A stretch of DNA of 64,000 nucleotides from an uncultured Clostridium sp. (GTDB lineage: Bacteria > Bacillota > Clostridia > TANB77 > CAG-508). Where the stretch lies: positions 1 to 64,000 of the forward strand of contig CANTGH010000001.1 of NCBI GenBank assembly GCA_947653235.1. The letters are read 5' to 3'. Under the pieces are notes generated by a model. That model was not told the origin of the DNA, did no database searches, and saw only the letters and a list, made by a program, of their open reading frames with translations. Made by a program: the position numbers and the translations under genes. Each line of letters opens with the position of its first letter. Position 1 is the first letter of the stretch. Below are positions 45,072-53,979 of this stretch, in pieces.

Positions 45072-47366
45072 GTGAAATATATTGATCAATTCCTAAAGAA
45101 ATTAAAAACCGATCGAAATACTTTTGCAACCTATGTTTTAACTCTCATTTCAATTTATATTGTCATCGATCGAATAGTAGAAATTTTATTGATTGGCTTT
45201 TCTGGAATTAGTGTTTCTTATTGGGGACCTATTAAATATACATTAGCCTTAGCATGTCCAATATTTGCTTTTTATTTTTCCTATGCTTCAAAATTTGTAA
45301 CTCACCAAAAAATAAAACTATCTTTTCTTTATTTATATACGACTGTGTTATACATCGTTGGTATTTCCATGCTAATTCAATGGGTCAATCATTTTGGTTG
45401 GTTACTGCTATTTTCAGTTCCCAATTACAGTTATGTAATTTCTGAATTTATGGATTTAATTCGACCAGCCTTTACTGCCTTTGCTTGGTATGTACCAATT
45501 TGCTCTTTTTATCCGATTTTCAAATACTTTTATTTCAAAGTAAATGATATTAAAGATATTAAAGATTCCATCTTCGATTACCAAGGAATTGATTTATCCG
45601 ATAAAACAGAAGGTACTGGTCCTTATACTTGTGAGATGATTCTTTGCAAAGATAATGCTTCTTCCAAAATCATCAAAATACCTGAAACAAGACGTTATGA
45701 AGCCATGTTAGTCGTTGGAAATTCTGGATCAGGCAAAACTTCCATGATATTTGAACCTATGATTGCCAGAGATTTAGAAAAGAAATACTTTCTAAAAGAA
45801 ACTGCAAAAGAATTAGGTTTTACGGCTTTACGCACAGGGCTTGCCAACTTAAATTGTCCTTATGCAAATGATTACATCAACGAAAACTTTTCTCTAAATA
45901 TGTTAACTCCCATCGCCAATAAAGAAAAAGTTTTTAAAGCTTATGTATCTAAACTTACTTTTTCCTACGCAGGAGAAAATTCTATATACAAAGATTTAGG
46001 TCTAACTTACTTAGCACCTGATTATGAATCACTTTCGCATATCATTAACATTGCTGACAATTTTGATTTAAAATATCACATCATCGATCCAAATAATTCA
46101 AATTCTATTGGTTTAAACCCTTTTGCTTTTAAGGATCCTATGAAATCTGCTATTTCGATTTCTTCTATTTTAAAGAGAATGTACGATGCCAATATAGAAT
46201 ATAATCAAGCTTATGTGTCATCCAATATCGCCTTCAACCAAAATTTAGTCACACAAGCAGTTGAAAATTTAACCATTTTATTAAAAGAAGTTTATCCAAT
46301 CTTACATAATAATAACATTCCTACCTTAGATGATTTATTAAAATTATTAACAAACTTCGATTTAATTGAAAATTTAGCTGAACAAATGAAGCAAATTCCA
46401 GATTTAGCCGAACAATATGCCATCCAAATTCGCTATTTTGAAAAAACATTTTATAAAAATGCAATTAACCGAGAAACCACTTCAAAACATCTTCAAGCAG
46501 CTGCTGCACAATTGGAAAATCTGCTTCGTTACCCTGGTGTGAGAAATATTTTATGCAATCAAACCAACAATATCAATTATGATAATGTCTTAAAAAATGG
46601 CGACATTGTTTTAGTTTGTACACGTCGTGGCGATTTGGGAGCTAGTGTTCATAAAGCCTTTGGCTTGTTTGTTTTATTATTAATGCAACACTCTGTATTA
46701 TCTCGTCCTGGTACTGAAAAAACTAGAATTCCGCACTTTTTATATGTAGATGAATTTCCACCTTTTGTTTGCAAAGCTACGGAAGATATTTTCACTTTAT
46801 ATCGAAAATATCGCGTAGGAGCCATTATCTCTGCCCAAAACTTATCTCAGTTTGGCTCCGATTCCTTTAAAGCAACTCTGCTAGCCAATAGTACATCAAA
46901 AGTCGTATTTGGTAATAATACACCAGAAGATAATGATTGGTGGCAAAGAGAATTTGGAGATCATCGTGAATGGAAATTTATAAATGATTATAAAACAGAC
47001 AAAGTGGAATATGACTCAACATATAAGTCCATCAAATGGGATTGGAAAGAAAATATCAAATCTGGTGAAGTGCAAGCATTGGCCTTCAAAACCATTGTCT
47101 ATAAAACCAAAGATTTAAAAGGAAAATTAGTCGTTGGAAAAGCCAAAGTTGACTTCTTAGAATCAAAATATAAAGAAAAACAAAAAATAAAATCCTACAA
47201 CTTTGCAAAATTTACAAATGGTATCACCATCCATACAACAACCAAAAATACGGACACCATTCAAACAGATTTGGAAACAGATCCAGTCACTCATCAAACC
47301 AATTCTCATTATAAATTTGATGATGAAGATCCGATTATTAACTATAAAAAATCAAATAATAATTAA
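45072..47366 (+). CDS. lone VirD4/TraG-type coupling ATPase, 764 aa
   Basis: The best start is GTG 45072 with GTGGTGA upstream; an ATG 14 codons earlier (45030) lacks a site. Four hydrophobic helices lie in the first 150 residues (FATYVLTLISIYIVI, YTLALACPIFAFYFSYA, YTTVLYIVGISMLI), then Walker A VVGNSGSGKTSMIFEP (about 215-230) and Walker B PHFLYVDEFPPF (about 555) followed by YRVGAIISAQNLSQFGSD. This is the T4SS coupling protein family that pumps DNA or proteins through the membrane. No relaxase or mating-pair genes are near. It is either an orphan or works with a system elsewhere. No in-frame CGG. Confidence 0.85.
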   Translation: MKYIDQFLKKLKTDRNTFATYVLTLISIYIVIDRIVEILLIGFSGISVSYWGPIKYTLALACPIFAFYFSYASKFVTHQKIKLSFLYLYTTVLYIVGISMLIQWVNHFGWLLLFSVPNYSYVISEFMDLIRPAFTAFAWYVPICSFYPIFKYFYFKVNDIKDIKDSIFDYQGIDLSDKTEGTGPYTCEMILCKDNASSKIIKIPETRRYEAMLVVGNSGSGKTSMIFEPMIARDLEKKYFLKETAKELGFTALRTGLANLNCPYANDYINENFSLNMLTPIANKEKVFKAYVSKLTFSYAGENSIYKDLGLTYLAPDYESLSHIINIADNFDLKYHIIDPNNSNSIGLNPFAFKDPMKSAISISSILKRMYDANIEYNQAYVSSNIAFNQNLVTQAVENLTILLKEVYPILHNNNIPTLDDLLKLLTNFDLIENLAEQMKQIPDLAEQYAIQIRYFEKTFYKNAINRETTSKHLQAAAAQLENLLRYPGVRNILCNQTNNINYDNVLKNGDIVLVCTRRGDLGASVHKAFGLFVLLLMQHSVLSRPGTEKTRIPHFLYVDEFPPFVCKATEDIFTLYRKYRVGAIISAQNLSQFGSDSFKATLLANSTSKVVFGNNTPEDNDWWQREFGDHREWKFINDYKTDKVEYDSTYKSIKWDWKENIKSGEVQALAFKTIVYKTKDLKGKLVVGKAKVDFLESKYKEKQKIKSYNFAKFTNGITIHTTTKNTDTIQTDLETDPVTHQTNSHYKFDDEDPIINYKKSNNN

Positions 47367-47368
47367 AT

Positions 47369-47402
47369 AAAAAAATACCCTTCAAAGGGTATTTTTTTAT
47401 TT
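47369..47402 (+). terminator. bidirectional terminator after the VirD4-like gene
   Basis: AAAAAATACCCTT-CAA-AGGGTATTTTTTT is a strong stem with T and A runs on both sides, ending converging transcripts. Confidence 0.85.
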
Positions 47403-48240
47403 AATTGTCCTTTTTGACTTTATAATAATTCGTTCCCATAATTGTGAATATTCCAATTACAATAAACGCTACACCAAAATAGCAAATTTGAGATAATAAA
47501 TCGTATAAAATTTCCTTTATCAAATCACTCAAAGATTGGTTAAATATCAAAATATTATTTATATCAATCTCTTTCGTAATCACCCAGTTAACCAGTTCTA
47601 ACAAAATTCCAGCAGACAACAAACTAATTGCCATCGTAGAAAAACTTTCTGCTATCTTTCTTCCATTCATCAACAATAAAATGAGTAGAATAATGCCTAA
47701 TGCTCCTATAGCGCCTTTTTGCAAAATTGCCATAACCTGATTTACTTTTGAAATAATCTCTGCAATTTTATCTGCATATTTTGAAAATACATTAATTTTA
47801 TTTTCATACACACTTCCCAAGATTTTCTCAAATTCATCTACATTTTTCTGCTCCGTTTGGTTTAGTACAAGATTATTTTCACTTAAATATTGTGAAATTT
47901 TTTGATTAATTTGTTCTTTAACTGCTTCTGCATGATTGGTAATACTTGTATTTTGATAAATATGAGCAATCATTGAATTAATATCTTCTTTTATCCAATC
48001 TGCTACATACAAATCACTAAAAACTTCAACTGGAAATCCCGATTGATATTGGTATTCTTCAAATCCATTTTTCAAATCTGTTTCTATTTTTTCATAATAA
48101 TGACATTCTTCTAGTTGACTGACCACATATTCCTCCCTTAACAATGTATGGGAAAATAAAAAAATAAAAAATGTTCCCATAAGCGCTAAACACAGCAAAA
48201 ATGCAATTATGATATTCCCTATTCCTTTTATTATTTTCAT
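47401..48240 (-). CDS. multi-pass membrane protein of the sortase locus, 279 aa
   Basis: A hydrophobic N-terminal helix (residues about 8-30), an extracytoplasmic stretch of about 130 residues (VVSQLEECHYYEKIETDLKN...), then three to four helices at the C-terminus (about 175-275; GAIGALGIILLILLL, ICYFGVAFIVIGIFTIMG). I do not recognise a family. It lies 15 bases after the sortase gene on the same strand, so it is probably part of the same operon and may assist surface-protein anchoring. Confidence 0.7.
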   Translation of the reverse strand: MKIIKGIGNIIIAFLLCLALMGTFFIFLFSHTLLREEYVVSQLEECHYYEKIETDLKNGFEEYQYQSGFPVEVFSDLYVADWIKEDINSMIAHIYQNTSITNHAEAVKEQINQKISQYLSENNLVLNQTEQKNVDEFEKILGSVYENKINVFSKYADKIAEIISKVNQVMAILQKGAIGALGIILLILLLMNGRKIAESFSTMAISLLSAGILLELVNWVITKEIDINNILIFNQSLSDLIKEILYDLLSQICYFGVAFIVIGIFTIMGTNYYKVKKDN

Positions 48241-48255
48241 TTTTAACTCTCCTAT

Positions 48256-48897
48256 CTATTTGGCATATACTACATATCTTTCTGTTGCGTATCCAATATT
48301 ATTGATTGGCCAACAAGTATAAATCATCAAAATTTCCTCTTGGTCTTGTACTGGCACTTTATCCACTTCCGTCTCTTTTACAATTTTTCTATCAAAAATG
48401 GTATAAGTAAACTCACCATAATTTGTAGAAATTTGGATAGTATCTCCCAATTGAGCATCTGGCAATTTACCTAAAAAACGCTTATAGTTATGTCCCATCA
48501 AAACAACACTTCCCCCTTCACCTGGAAAATAGGAAGTTTTATCATGTCCAATTCCCTTTTTTAGTAAATCTAAACTCTCGCCATAATAAATTGGTAAGTC
48601 CACACCAATACTCGGTATCTTTAAGGTTGCATAGTTTTGTCCATACACAGGACAATTCATTAATACCGTAATTTCATCTTTTAAATATTGGCTTTTAAAT
48701 AATTCCAATTCTGGTACAGGGCGTTCTTCCTTTGGCATAATATCCATTGCTATAACATCAATCAAATCGGTTGCCTTTAGAAATTCTTCTTTCCCAAATT
48801 TGATTGCTAATATAGAAATAACAAAACTTATCAAAAAAGCAACTATTATTGCCAAAATAGTTGCTTTTAACGTTGCTTGAATTCTTTTATTTTTCAT
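48256..48897 (-). CDS. class D sortase, 213 aa
   Basis: A membrane transpeptidase joining surface proteins to the cell wall. One N-terminal membrane helix (about residues 10-33), then the sortase barrel: catalytic His in VLMGHNYKRFLG (about 132-143), catalytic Cys in ILMIYTCWPINNIG (about 190-203), and Arg in ATERYVVYA. Class D is suggested by the N-terminal anchor and the TCWP motif. Its start overlaps the end of the upstream cell-wall-protein gene by 11 bases, which pairs enzyme and probable substrate. Confidence 0.9.
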   Translation of the reverse strand: MKNKRIQATLKATILAIIVAFLISFVISILAIKFGKEEFLKATDLIDVIAMDIMPKEERPVPELELFKSQYLKDEITVLMNCPVYGQNYATLKIPSIGVDLPIYYGESLDLLKKGIGHDKTSYFPGEGGSVVLMGHNYKRFLGKLPDAQLGDTIQISTNYGEFTYTIFDRKIVKETEVDKVPVQDQEEILMIYTCWPINNIGYATERYVVYAK

Positions 48898-49669
48898 ATT
48901 TCTTTACTACGATTACACCTGCGATAGCAATGGCAACTATTGCTAACACTAATTTCATTAAATTGGAATAATCCTTTCCTGTATACACTAATTTTTGGGT
49001 TGAAGTTGTACTACTTCCTTTTGTTTCGGTGTTTGTGGTCTTATCTTTAGTATTGGTATCGTTTTTGATTTCATTGCTTGGTTTGTTATCTTCATCTTTA
49101 CTTGGTTTGTCTGGATTAGTTGGTTTCGTTGGATCCGTTGGTTTGCTTGGATCCGTTGGTTTGCTTGGGTCAACTGGAGCTGACTGACCTTTGTAAGTAA
49201 ACGATATAATTTCATTTTTAAATTTCAAATTAACATTTACTATTTCGTTTGCTAAATCCGCCAAATCAACTGTCACTTCTACATCTGCCAATTTTCCAGT
49301 TTCTATGATTAAATCTTTGATTTCATTCATAGTTGCTGTTGGTACATCAGATAACTTTTTAGCAGTTGAATCATTAATCATTTTTTCAACTTTTTTTAAG
49401 TTTGTTAACATTTGACCTGCATTTTCATTTATGGTTTTTCCATTGACTTGTACTTTTGTATCTTTATTCTTTTCTAAGTATGTAATCATTCTTGCTGCTT
49501 TGTGTTGACTTATGGTATGTTCTTTTCCTTTGATATTGTGTGCAGAACTTATATACTCACTTAGAGCAGTTATATCATCTGTGGTTGCGTGAACTTTAAT
49601 CGTCATTCCAGAAAATATAACTATCATCATTAGTAATATGATATTTGTTATTTTACATAATTTGTTCAT
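48887..49669 (-). CDS. secreted sortase-substrate-like protein, 260 aa
   Basis: Signal peptide (residues 1-28), a helical domain with EKNKDTKVQVNGKTINENAG (about 66-85), a Pro/Ser/Thr/Asp/Lys-rich wall spanner (about 165-225; repeated PSKPTDPSKPTDPTKPTN), then KLVYTGKDYSNLMK, a hydrophobic helix and a basic tail (VVKKYEK). LVYTG in front of a membrane helix and positive tail is an LPXTG-like sorting signal with a variant second residue. The sortase gene overlaps its 3' end, supporting anchoring by that enzyme. The function of the head domain is unknown. Confidence 0.8.
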   Translation of the reverse strand: MNKLCKITNIILLMMIVIFSGMTIKVHATTDDITALSEYISSAHNIKGKEHTISQHKAARMITYLEKNKDTKVQVNGKTINENAGQMLTNLKKVEKMINDSTAKKLSDVPTATMNEIKDLIIETGKLADVEVTVDLADLANEIVNVNLKFKNEIISFTYKGQSAPVDPSKPTDPSKPTDPTKPTNPDKPSKDEDNKPSNEIKNDTNTKDKTTNTETKGSSTTSTQKLVYTGKDYSNLMKLVLAIVAIAIAGVIVVKKYEK

Positions 49670-49747
49670 TATACTCTCTCCTTTTTTATTTGTTCACTTA
49701 TATTTTACCACATTTTTACAGTATTTGCAATACTTTTTTGAAAATTT

Positions 49748-52700
49748 TTAATAATTTTTATAACAAAGATTGCAATCTACATTTCCATTAATTCCTGAAA
49801 CTTTACCTGTACTTGTATATTGCCACATCGTATACGGTCCTCGATACGTGCAATTCGCATTATATTGAGCCACCCAAACATCATATCCAATTTGAGAAGC
49901 ATTCATATTATCATTTAAAAAAGATTTGCAAGCATAAATCATTGGTGTATAACCATAATTGGCTATCGTACTTCCAAATGTATTGGCAATACTGGTTCTC
50001 ATACTTTTGCTAACATTTTTATCCCTTGTGTTAACTCCTGGAATTAGCTCCAAATCGATGGCAATTGGCATGGAAACTTTATTTTGATAACCATATTTTT
50101 TCAGCAAACTAACAACATATTCTGCATCCTTTTTAGCTTCTGCTTGGTTAATGGCAGTTGAATAAAAATAAACACCTGTTTTTAATCCATTTCCAACAGC
50201 ACCCGCAAAATTTTCTTTAAATTTAGGATCTTCTACCAATCCACCCGTTCCATAACCACGATATCCTATTCTTATCATAGCATATTTAATTCCACTACCT
50301 GCTACACGATTCCAATTAATTTTCCCTTGATACTGCGATACATCAATTCCTTTAGTTCCTGAAGTATTAATAACATTATTACTACTATTATTATCGCTAT
50401 TATTTCCAACATTAACATTTGGAGTCGGATTCGGATATTTAGATTTTATATTAAATTTAACTTCAATTGCTGCAATAACATCACCATAACGAGATTTTTC
50501 ATAAACTGTTAGTGTATGGGTACCAGCACTCATATCTGCTGTATTGATTAATTTTCCAAAACCTGCACGAATGGTTTTCGCTCCATATTTATTGATAAAA
50601 TGCGTAACATCTGCTCTAAAATAGCGTTCTGCTTTTGCTTTAAAAATATGATCTACATATATCTCAACACTAGCTTCTTCATCTTGTGCTACAGCCCAAC
50701 CACCAACAGCCATATTATCGCCGTGATTATAAGTTTGGTAAAAAGTTGGTGTATCCACACACATTTCGCCCAAATATCTAGGATTTGCAACATTTAAACC
50801 TACTTCAAATACATTTATAATTTCTCCATATCTAGAAACTTGCTCTATTCTTAATACATGAATTCCTACATTTAAATCAGCAATATTCACTGTAGTGTTA
50901 AATCCTGCTCTTGGCGTTTTCGTTGTTCCTCCATAACTTGGTGAAACAATTTTATCGACATCCGCTCTTGGCGTACGATTTAAATTATTTGTCATCAATT
51001 TTCCATCTAATAACAATCTTAAACTTGCTTTTTCATCATTCGATACCGCCCATCCAACAACTGTCATTAAACTACTATTTGATTTTATAATAGACTGAGC
51101 ATTTATTGGTGTATCAATACATACACTTCCTTGATATTTTCGATTAGCTATCTGAATTGTTGTTTCACTCGCACCAATTATTTCTCCATATCTCGAAATT
51201 TCTTCTACCCTTAAGCGATGACTTCCTGCGCTTTGATTGCTTATATCAATTGTTGTGTTATATCCTGCTTTTGGGGTTTTAGCTGTTCCTCCGTAACTTG
51301 GTGAAACAATTCTGTCAACATCTGCTCTTTGGATTCTTGCCAAATTATTTCCTACAACAGTTCCATCTAGTAACACTCTTACAGTTGCCTTTTCATCATT
51401 CGATACTGCCCAACCTCCTATCGATAGTTTGGTTTCATCTGGTCTAGTTATCGTTTGATTATATGTTGGTCTATCGATGCATACACTTCCTTGATATTTT
51501 CGATTGGTTATCTGAATGGTTGTTTCACTCGCATCAATTACTTCTCCATATCTCGAAATTTCTTCTACCCTTAAGCGATGACTTCCTGCGCTTTGATTGC
51601 TTATATCAATTGTTGTGTTATATCCTGCTTTTGGGGTTTTAGCTGTTCCTCCGTAACTTGGTGAAACAATTCTGTCAACATCTGCTCTTTGGATTCTTGC
51701 TAAATTATTTCCTACAACAGTTCCATCTAGTAACACTCTTACAGTTGCCTTCTCATCATTCGATACTGCCCAACCTCCTATCGATAGTTTAGTTTCATCT
51801 GGTCTAATTATCGTTTGATTATATGTTGGTCTATCGATGCATACATTTCCTTGATATTTTCGATTGGTTATCTGAATGGTTGTTTCACTCGCATCAATTA
51901 CTTCTCCATATCTCGAAATTTCTTCTACCCTTAAGCGATGACTTCCTGCGCTTTGATTGCTTATATCAATTGTTGTGTTATATCCTGCTTTTGGGGTTTT
52001 AGCTGTTCCTCCGTAACTTGGTGAAACAATTCTGTCAACATCTGCTCTTTGGATTCTTGCCAAATTATTTCCTACAACAGTTCCATCTAGTAACACTCTT
52101 ACAGTTGCCTTTTCATCATTCGATACTGCCCAACCTCCTATCGATAGTTTGGTTTCATCTGGTCTAGTTATCGTTTGATTATATGTTGGTCTATCGATGC
52201 ATACACTTCCTTGATATTTTCGATTGGTTATCTGAATGGTTGTTTCACTCGCATCAATTACTTCTCCATATCTCGAAATTTCTTCTACCCTTAAGCGATG
52301 ACTTCCTGCGCTTTGATTGCTTATATCAATTGTTGTGTTATATCCTGCTTTTGGGGTTTTAGCTGTTCCTCCGTAACTTGGTGAAACAATTCTGTCAACA
52401 TCTGCTCTTTGGATTCTTGCTAAATTATTTCCTACAACAGTTCCATCTAGTAACACTCTTACAGTTGCCTTTTCGTCATTCGATACCGCCCAACCTCCTA
52501 TCGATAGTTTAGTTTCATCTGGTCTGATTATCGTTTGATTATGCGTCGGTCTATCAATACATACACTTCCTTGATATGTTTCTCTAATCTCCTCATTGTG
52601 TAATATTATAGAATTTTCTTTTGTATCGGATGGTAATTCCATTATTTCCCCAATAATTGGTTCTTGTTTTTCTTCTGTATCAATTGAGTTTGTCATTGTA

Positions 52701-52858
52701 TTTTCCACATTAGTATTTTCTATTATACTGTTGTCTTCTGTATCTTCTATTATTTCATTACTCTTTACAATTTCATTTGTAATGGCGTAGATTGTATTGG
52801 AATAAATTGTCAATAAAAAAATAAAAGACATAATCATCGTAAAAATTTTAGCTTTCAT
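49748..52858 (-). CDS. secreted GH25 lysozyme with repeat domains, 1036 aa
   Basis: The start is ATG 52858 (MKAKIFTMIMSFIF) behind TTGGAGGAAAA; the frame from 52900 has none. Order: signal peptide (1-26), acidic linker (27-93), four near-identical 120-residue beta repeats (about 95-574; each holding IDRPT, SIGGWAVSNDEKATVRVLLD and RVEEISRYGEVID), two diverged repeats (about 575-805), a Ser/Asn linker, then a GH25 catalytic domain (about 825-1036) with GIDVSQYQGKINW, MPIAIDLELIP and VDCNL near the end. It cleaves peptidoglycan; the repeats probably bind the wall or act as a stalk. It lies upstream of the sortase genes. Confidence 0.92.
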   Translation of the reverse strand: MKAKIFTMIMSFIFLLTIYSNTIYAITNEIVKSNEIIEDTEDNSIIENTNVENTMTNSIDTEEKQEPIIGEIMELPSDTKENSIILHNEEIRETYQGSVCIDRPTHNQTIIRPDETKLSIGGWAVSNDEKATVRVLLDGTVVGNNLARIQRADVDRIVSPSYGGTAKTPKAGYNTTIDISNQSAGSHRLRVEEISRYGEVIDASETTIQITNRKYQGSVCIDRPTYNQTITRPDETKLSIGGWAVSNDEKATVRVLLDGTVVGNNLARIQRADVDRIVSPSYGGTAKTPKAGYNTTIDISNQSAGSHRLRVEEISRYGEVIDASETTIQITNRKYQGNVCIDRPTYNQTIIRPDETKLSIGGWAVSNDEKATVRVLLDGTVVGNNLARIQRADVDRIVSPSYGGTAKTPKAGYNTTIDISNQSAGSHRLRVEEISRYGEVIDASETTIQITNRKYQGSVCIDRPTYNQTITRPDETKLSIGGWAVSNDEKATVRVLLDGTVVGNNLARIQRADVDRIVSPSYGGTAKTPKAGYNTTIDISNQSAGSHRLRVEEISRYGEIIGASETTIQIANRKYQGSVCIDTPINAQSIIKSNSSLMTVVGWAVSNDEKASLRLLLDGKLMTNNLNRTPRADVDKIVSPSYGGTTKTPRAGFNTTVNIADLNVGIHVLRIEQVSRYGEIINVFEVGLNVANPRYLGEMCVDTPTFYQTYNHGDNMAVGGWAVAQDEEASVEIYVDHIFKAKAERYFRADVTHFINKYGAKTIRAGFGKLINTADMSAGTHTLTVYEKSRYGDVIAAIEVKFNIKSKYPNPTPNVNVGNNSDNNSSNNVINTSGTKGIDVSQYQGKINWNRVAGSGIKYAMIRIGYRGYGTGGLVEDPKFKENFAGAVGNGLKTGVYFYSTAINQAEAKKDAEYVVSLLKKYGYQNKVSMPIAIDLELIPGVNTRDKNVSKSMRTSIANTFGSTIANYGYTPMIYACKSFLNDNMNASQIGYDVWVAQYNANCTYRGPYTMWQYTSTGKVSGINGNVDCNLCYKNY
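51137..52576 (-). repeat. four near-identical 360-bp tandem repeats in the GH25 gene
   Basis: Units start at 52576, 52216, 51856 and 51496. They differ at only a few bases, mostly silent, while the next two units (from 51136 downward) are strongly diverged. Recent duplication or gene conversion keeps the four alike. Confidence 0.92.
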
Positions 52859-53014
52859 TTTTCCTCCAATTCTCCAAATAAAAACCTTATTTTCAAACAT
52901 TATATCTTTTATTAAAAACCTTATTGTAACTATATATCACATTTATCTACTTTTGTAAATACCAAAATCGACTTTTCTCATCTTTTTATGATAGATTTTT
53001 TACTTAATCTATGC

Positions 53015-53020
53015 TATAAT
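53015..53020 (+). promoter_or_regulatory. -10 box of rluA-type gene, leaderless or near-leaderless
   Basis: TATAAT lies only 6 bases before the first ATG of the MME start. There is no Shine-Dalgarno between them, so the transcript would begin at or beside the start codon. Confidence 0.5.
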
Positions 53021-53026
53021 CTTTTT

Positions 53027-53911
53027 ATGATGGAACTAAATTATCTAGTAAAAGAAAACGATTATACAACTGTAAAAGAAATATTAAAAGCCCACTTTCA
53101 CTTATCTGAGCGACTTTTTTTGAAATTAAAACGTCATCACCTCATTTTTCTAAATGGACAACCAATTCTTCCACATACTAAGGTTCATTTAGGTGATCTT
53201 ATTACAGTTTCTATTACCTTTATCGAAAAAAGTGAAAATATTTTACCAACTCCCATGAATTTGGATATCATTTTTGAAGATGATACCATGTTGATTGTCA
53301 ATAAACCAGCAGGAATTCCTGTTCATCCGTCGCAATCTCATTTTACGGATAGTCTTTGTAATGGAATTCAAGCTTACTTTGAAAACATGCAAATTTCCAC
53401 TAAAATTCGTCCTGTCAATCGTCTTGATAAAGACACCAGTGGCATTGTTATCTTCGCTAAAAATGAATATATCCAAGAATGTCTCATTCATCAAATGAAA
53501 AATCACACTTTTACGAAATACTATCAAGCCATTTTATGTGGCAATCTAGAAGAGACTCAAAAAATCAATACGATTTGTGCACCTATTGCACGCAAAATCG
53601 ACAGTATTATGGAACGTGAAATTCATCCAAACGGTCAAACTGCAATTACGCATTATGAATTAATCCAAAATTATATTGATTTTTGCCTTGTCAAATTTCA
53701 ACTAGAAACAGGTCGAACTCATCAAATTCGCGTGCATTGTAAACACATTGGGCATCCTATTTTAGGTGACACTTTATATGGAACCGCTTCAAAAAGAATC
53801 TCGCGCCAAGCATTACATGCCTACAAAATCGAATTTATTCATCCCATTACAAAACAAACTATGAAATTAGAAACAGTGCTTCCACCTGACATACAAAATT
53901 TGATAACATAA
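53027..53911 (+). CDS. RluA-family pseudouridine synthase, 294 aa
   Basis: Starts MMELNYLVKEND at 53027 (or the next ATG, 53030); the longer frame to 52988 covers the promoter. An N-terminal S4-like region (residues 15-70; LSERLFLKLKRHHLIFLNGQ) is followed by the catalytic domain: MLIVNKPAGIPVHPS (about 88-102), the signature VNRLDKDTSGIVIFAK with the catalytic Asp (about 130-145), and LETGRTHQIRVHCKHIGHPI. Family enzymes modify uridines in rRNA or tRNA; which one cannot be told. It is transcribed alone, convergent with clpX. Confidence 0.92.
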   Translation: MMELNYLVKENDYTTVKEILKAHFHLSERLFLKLKRHHLIFLNGQPILPHTKVHLGDLITVSITFIEKSENILPTPMNLDIIFEDDTMLIVNKPAGIPVHPSQSHFTDSLCNGIQAYFENMQISTKIRPVNRLDKDTSGIVIFAKNEYIQECLIHQMKNHTFTKYYQAILCGNLEETQKINTICAPIARKIDSIMEREIHPNGQTAITHYELIQNYIDFCLVKFQLETGRTHQIRVHCKHIGHPILGDTLYGTASKRISRQALHAYKIEFIHPITKQTMKLETVLPPDIQNLIT

Positions 53912-53946
53912 AACAAGACATCTTTATCAATGTCTTGTTTGTTTTA
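53911..53946. terminator. bidirectional terminator between rluA and clpX
   Basis: AAAACAAGACAT-CTTTATCA-ATGTCTTGTTTTGTTTT is a 12-bp stem with T run on the plus strand and A/T flank on the minus strand. Confidence 0.8.
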
Positions 53947-53979
53947 TCGTTAACGATACATTATTAAAAAAATTATCTT

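Noticed and set aside
51137..52576. CRISPR-like array from regular repeats
   Set aside because: The units are 360 bp, contiguous, in frame and protein-coding; there are no spacers.
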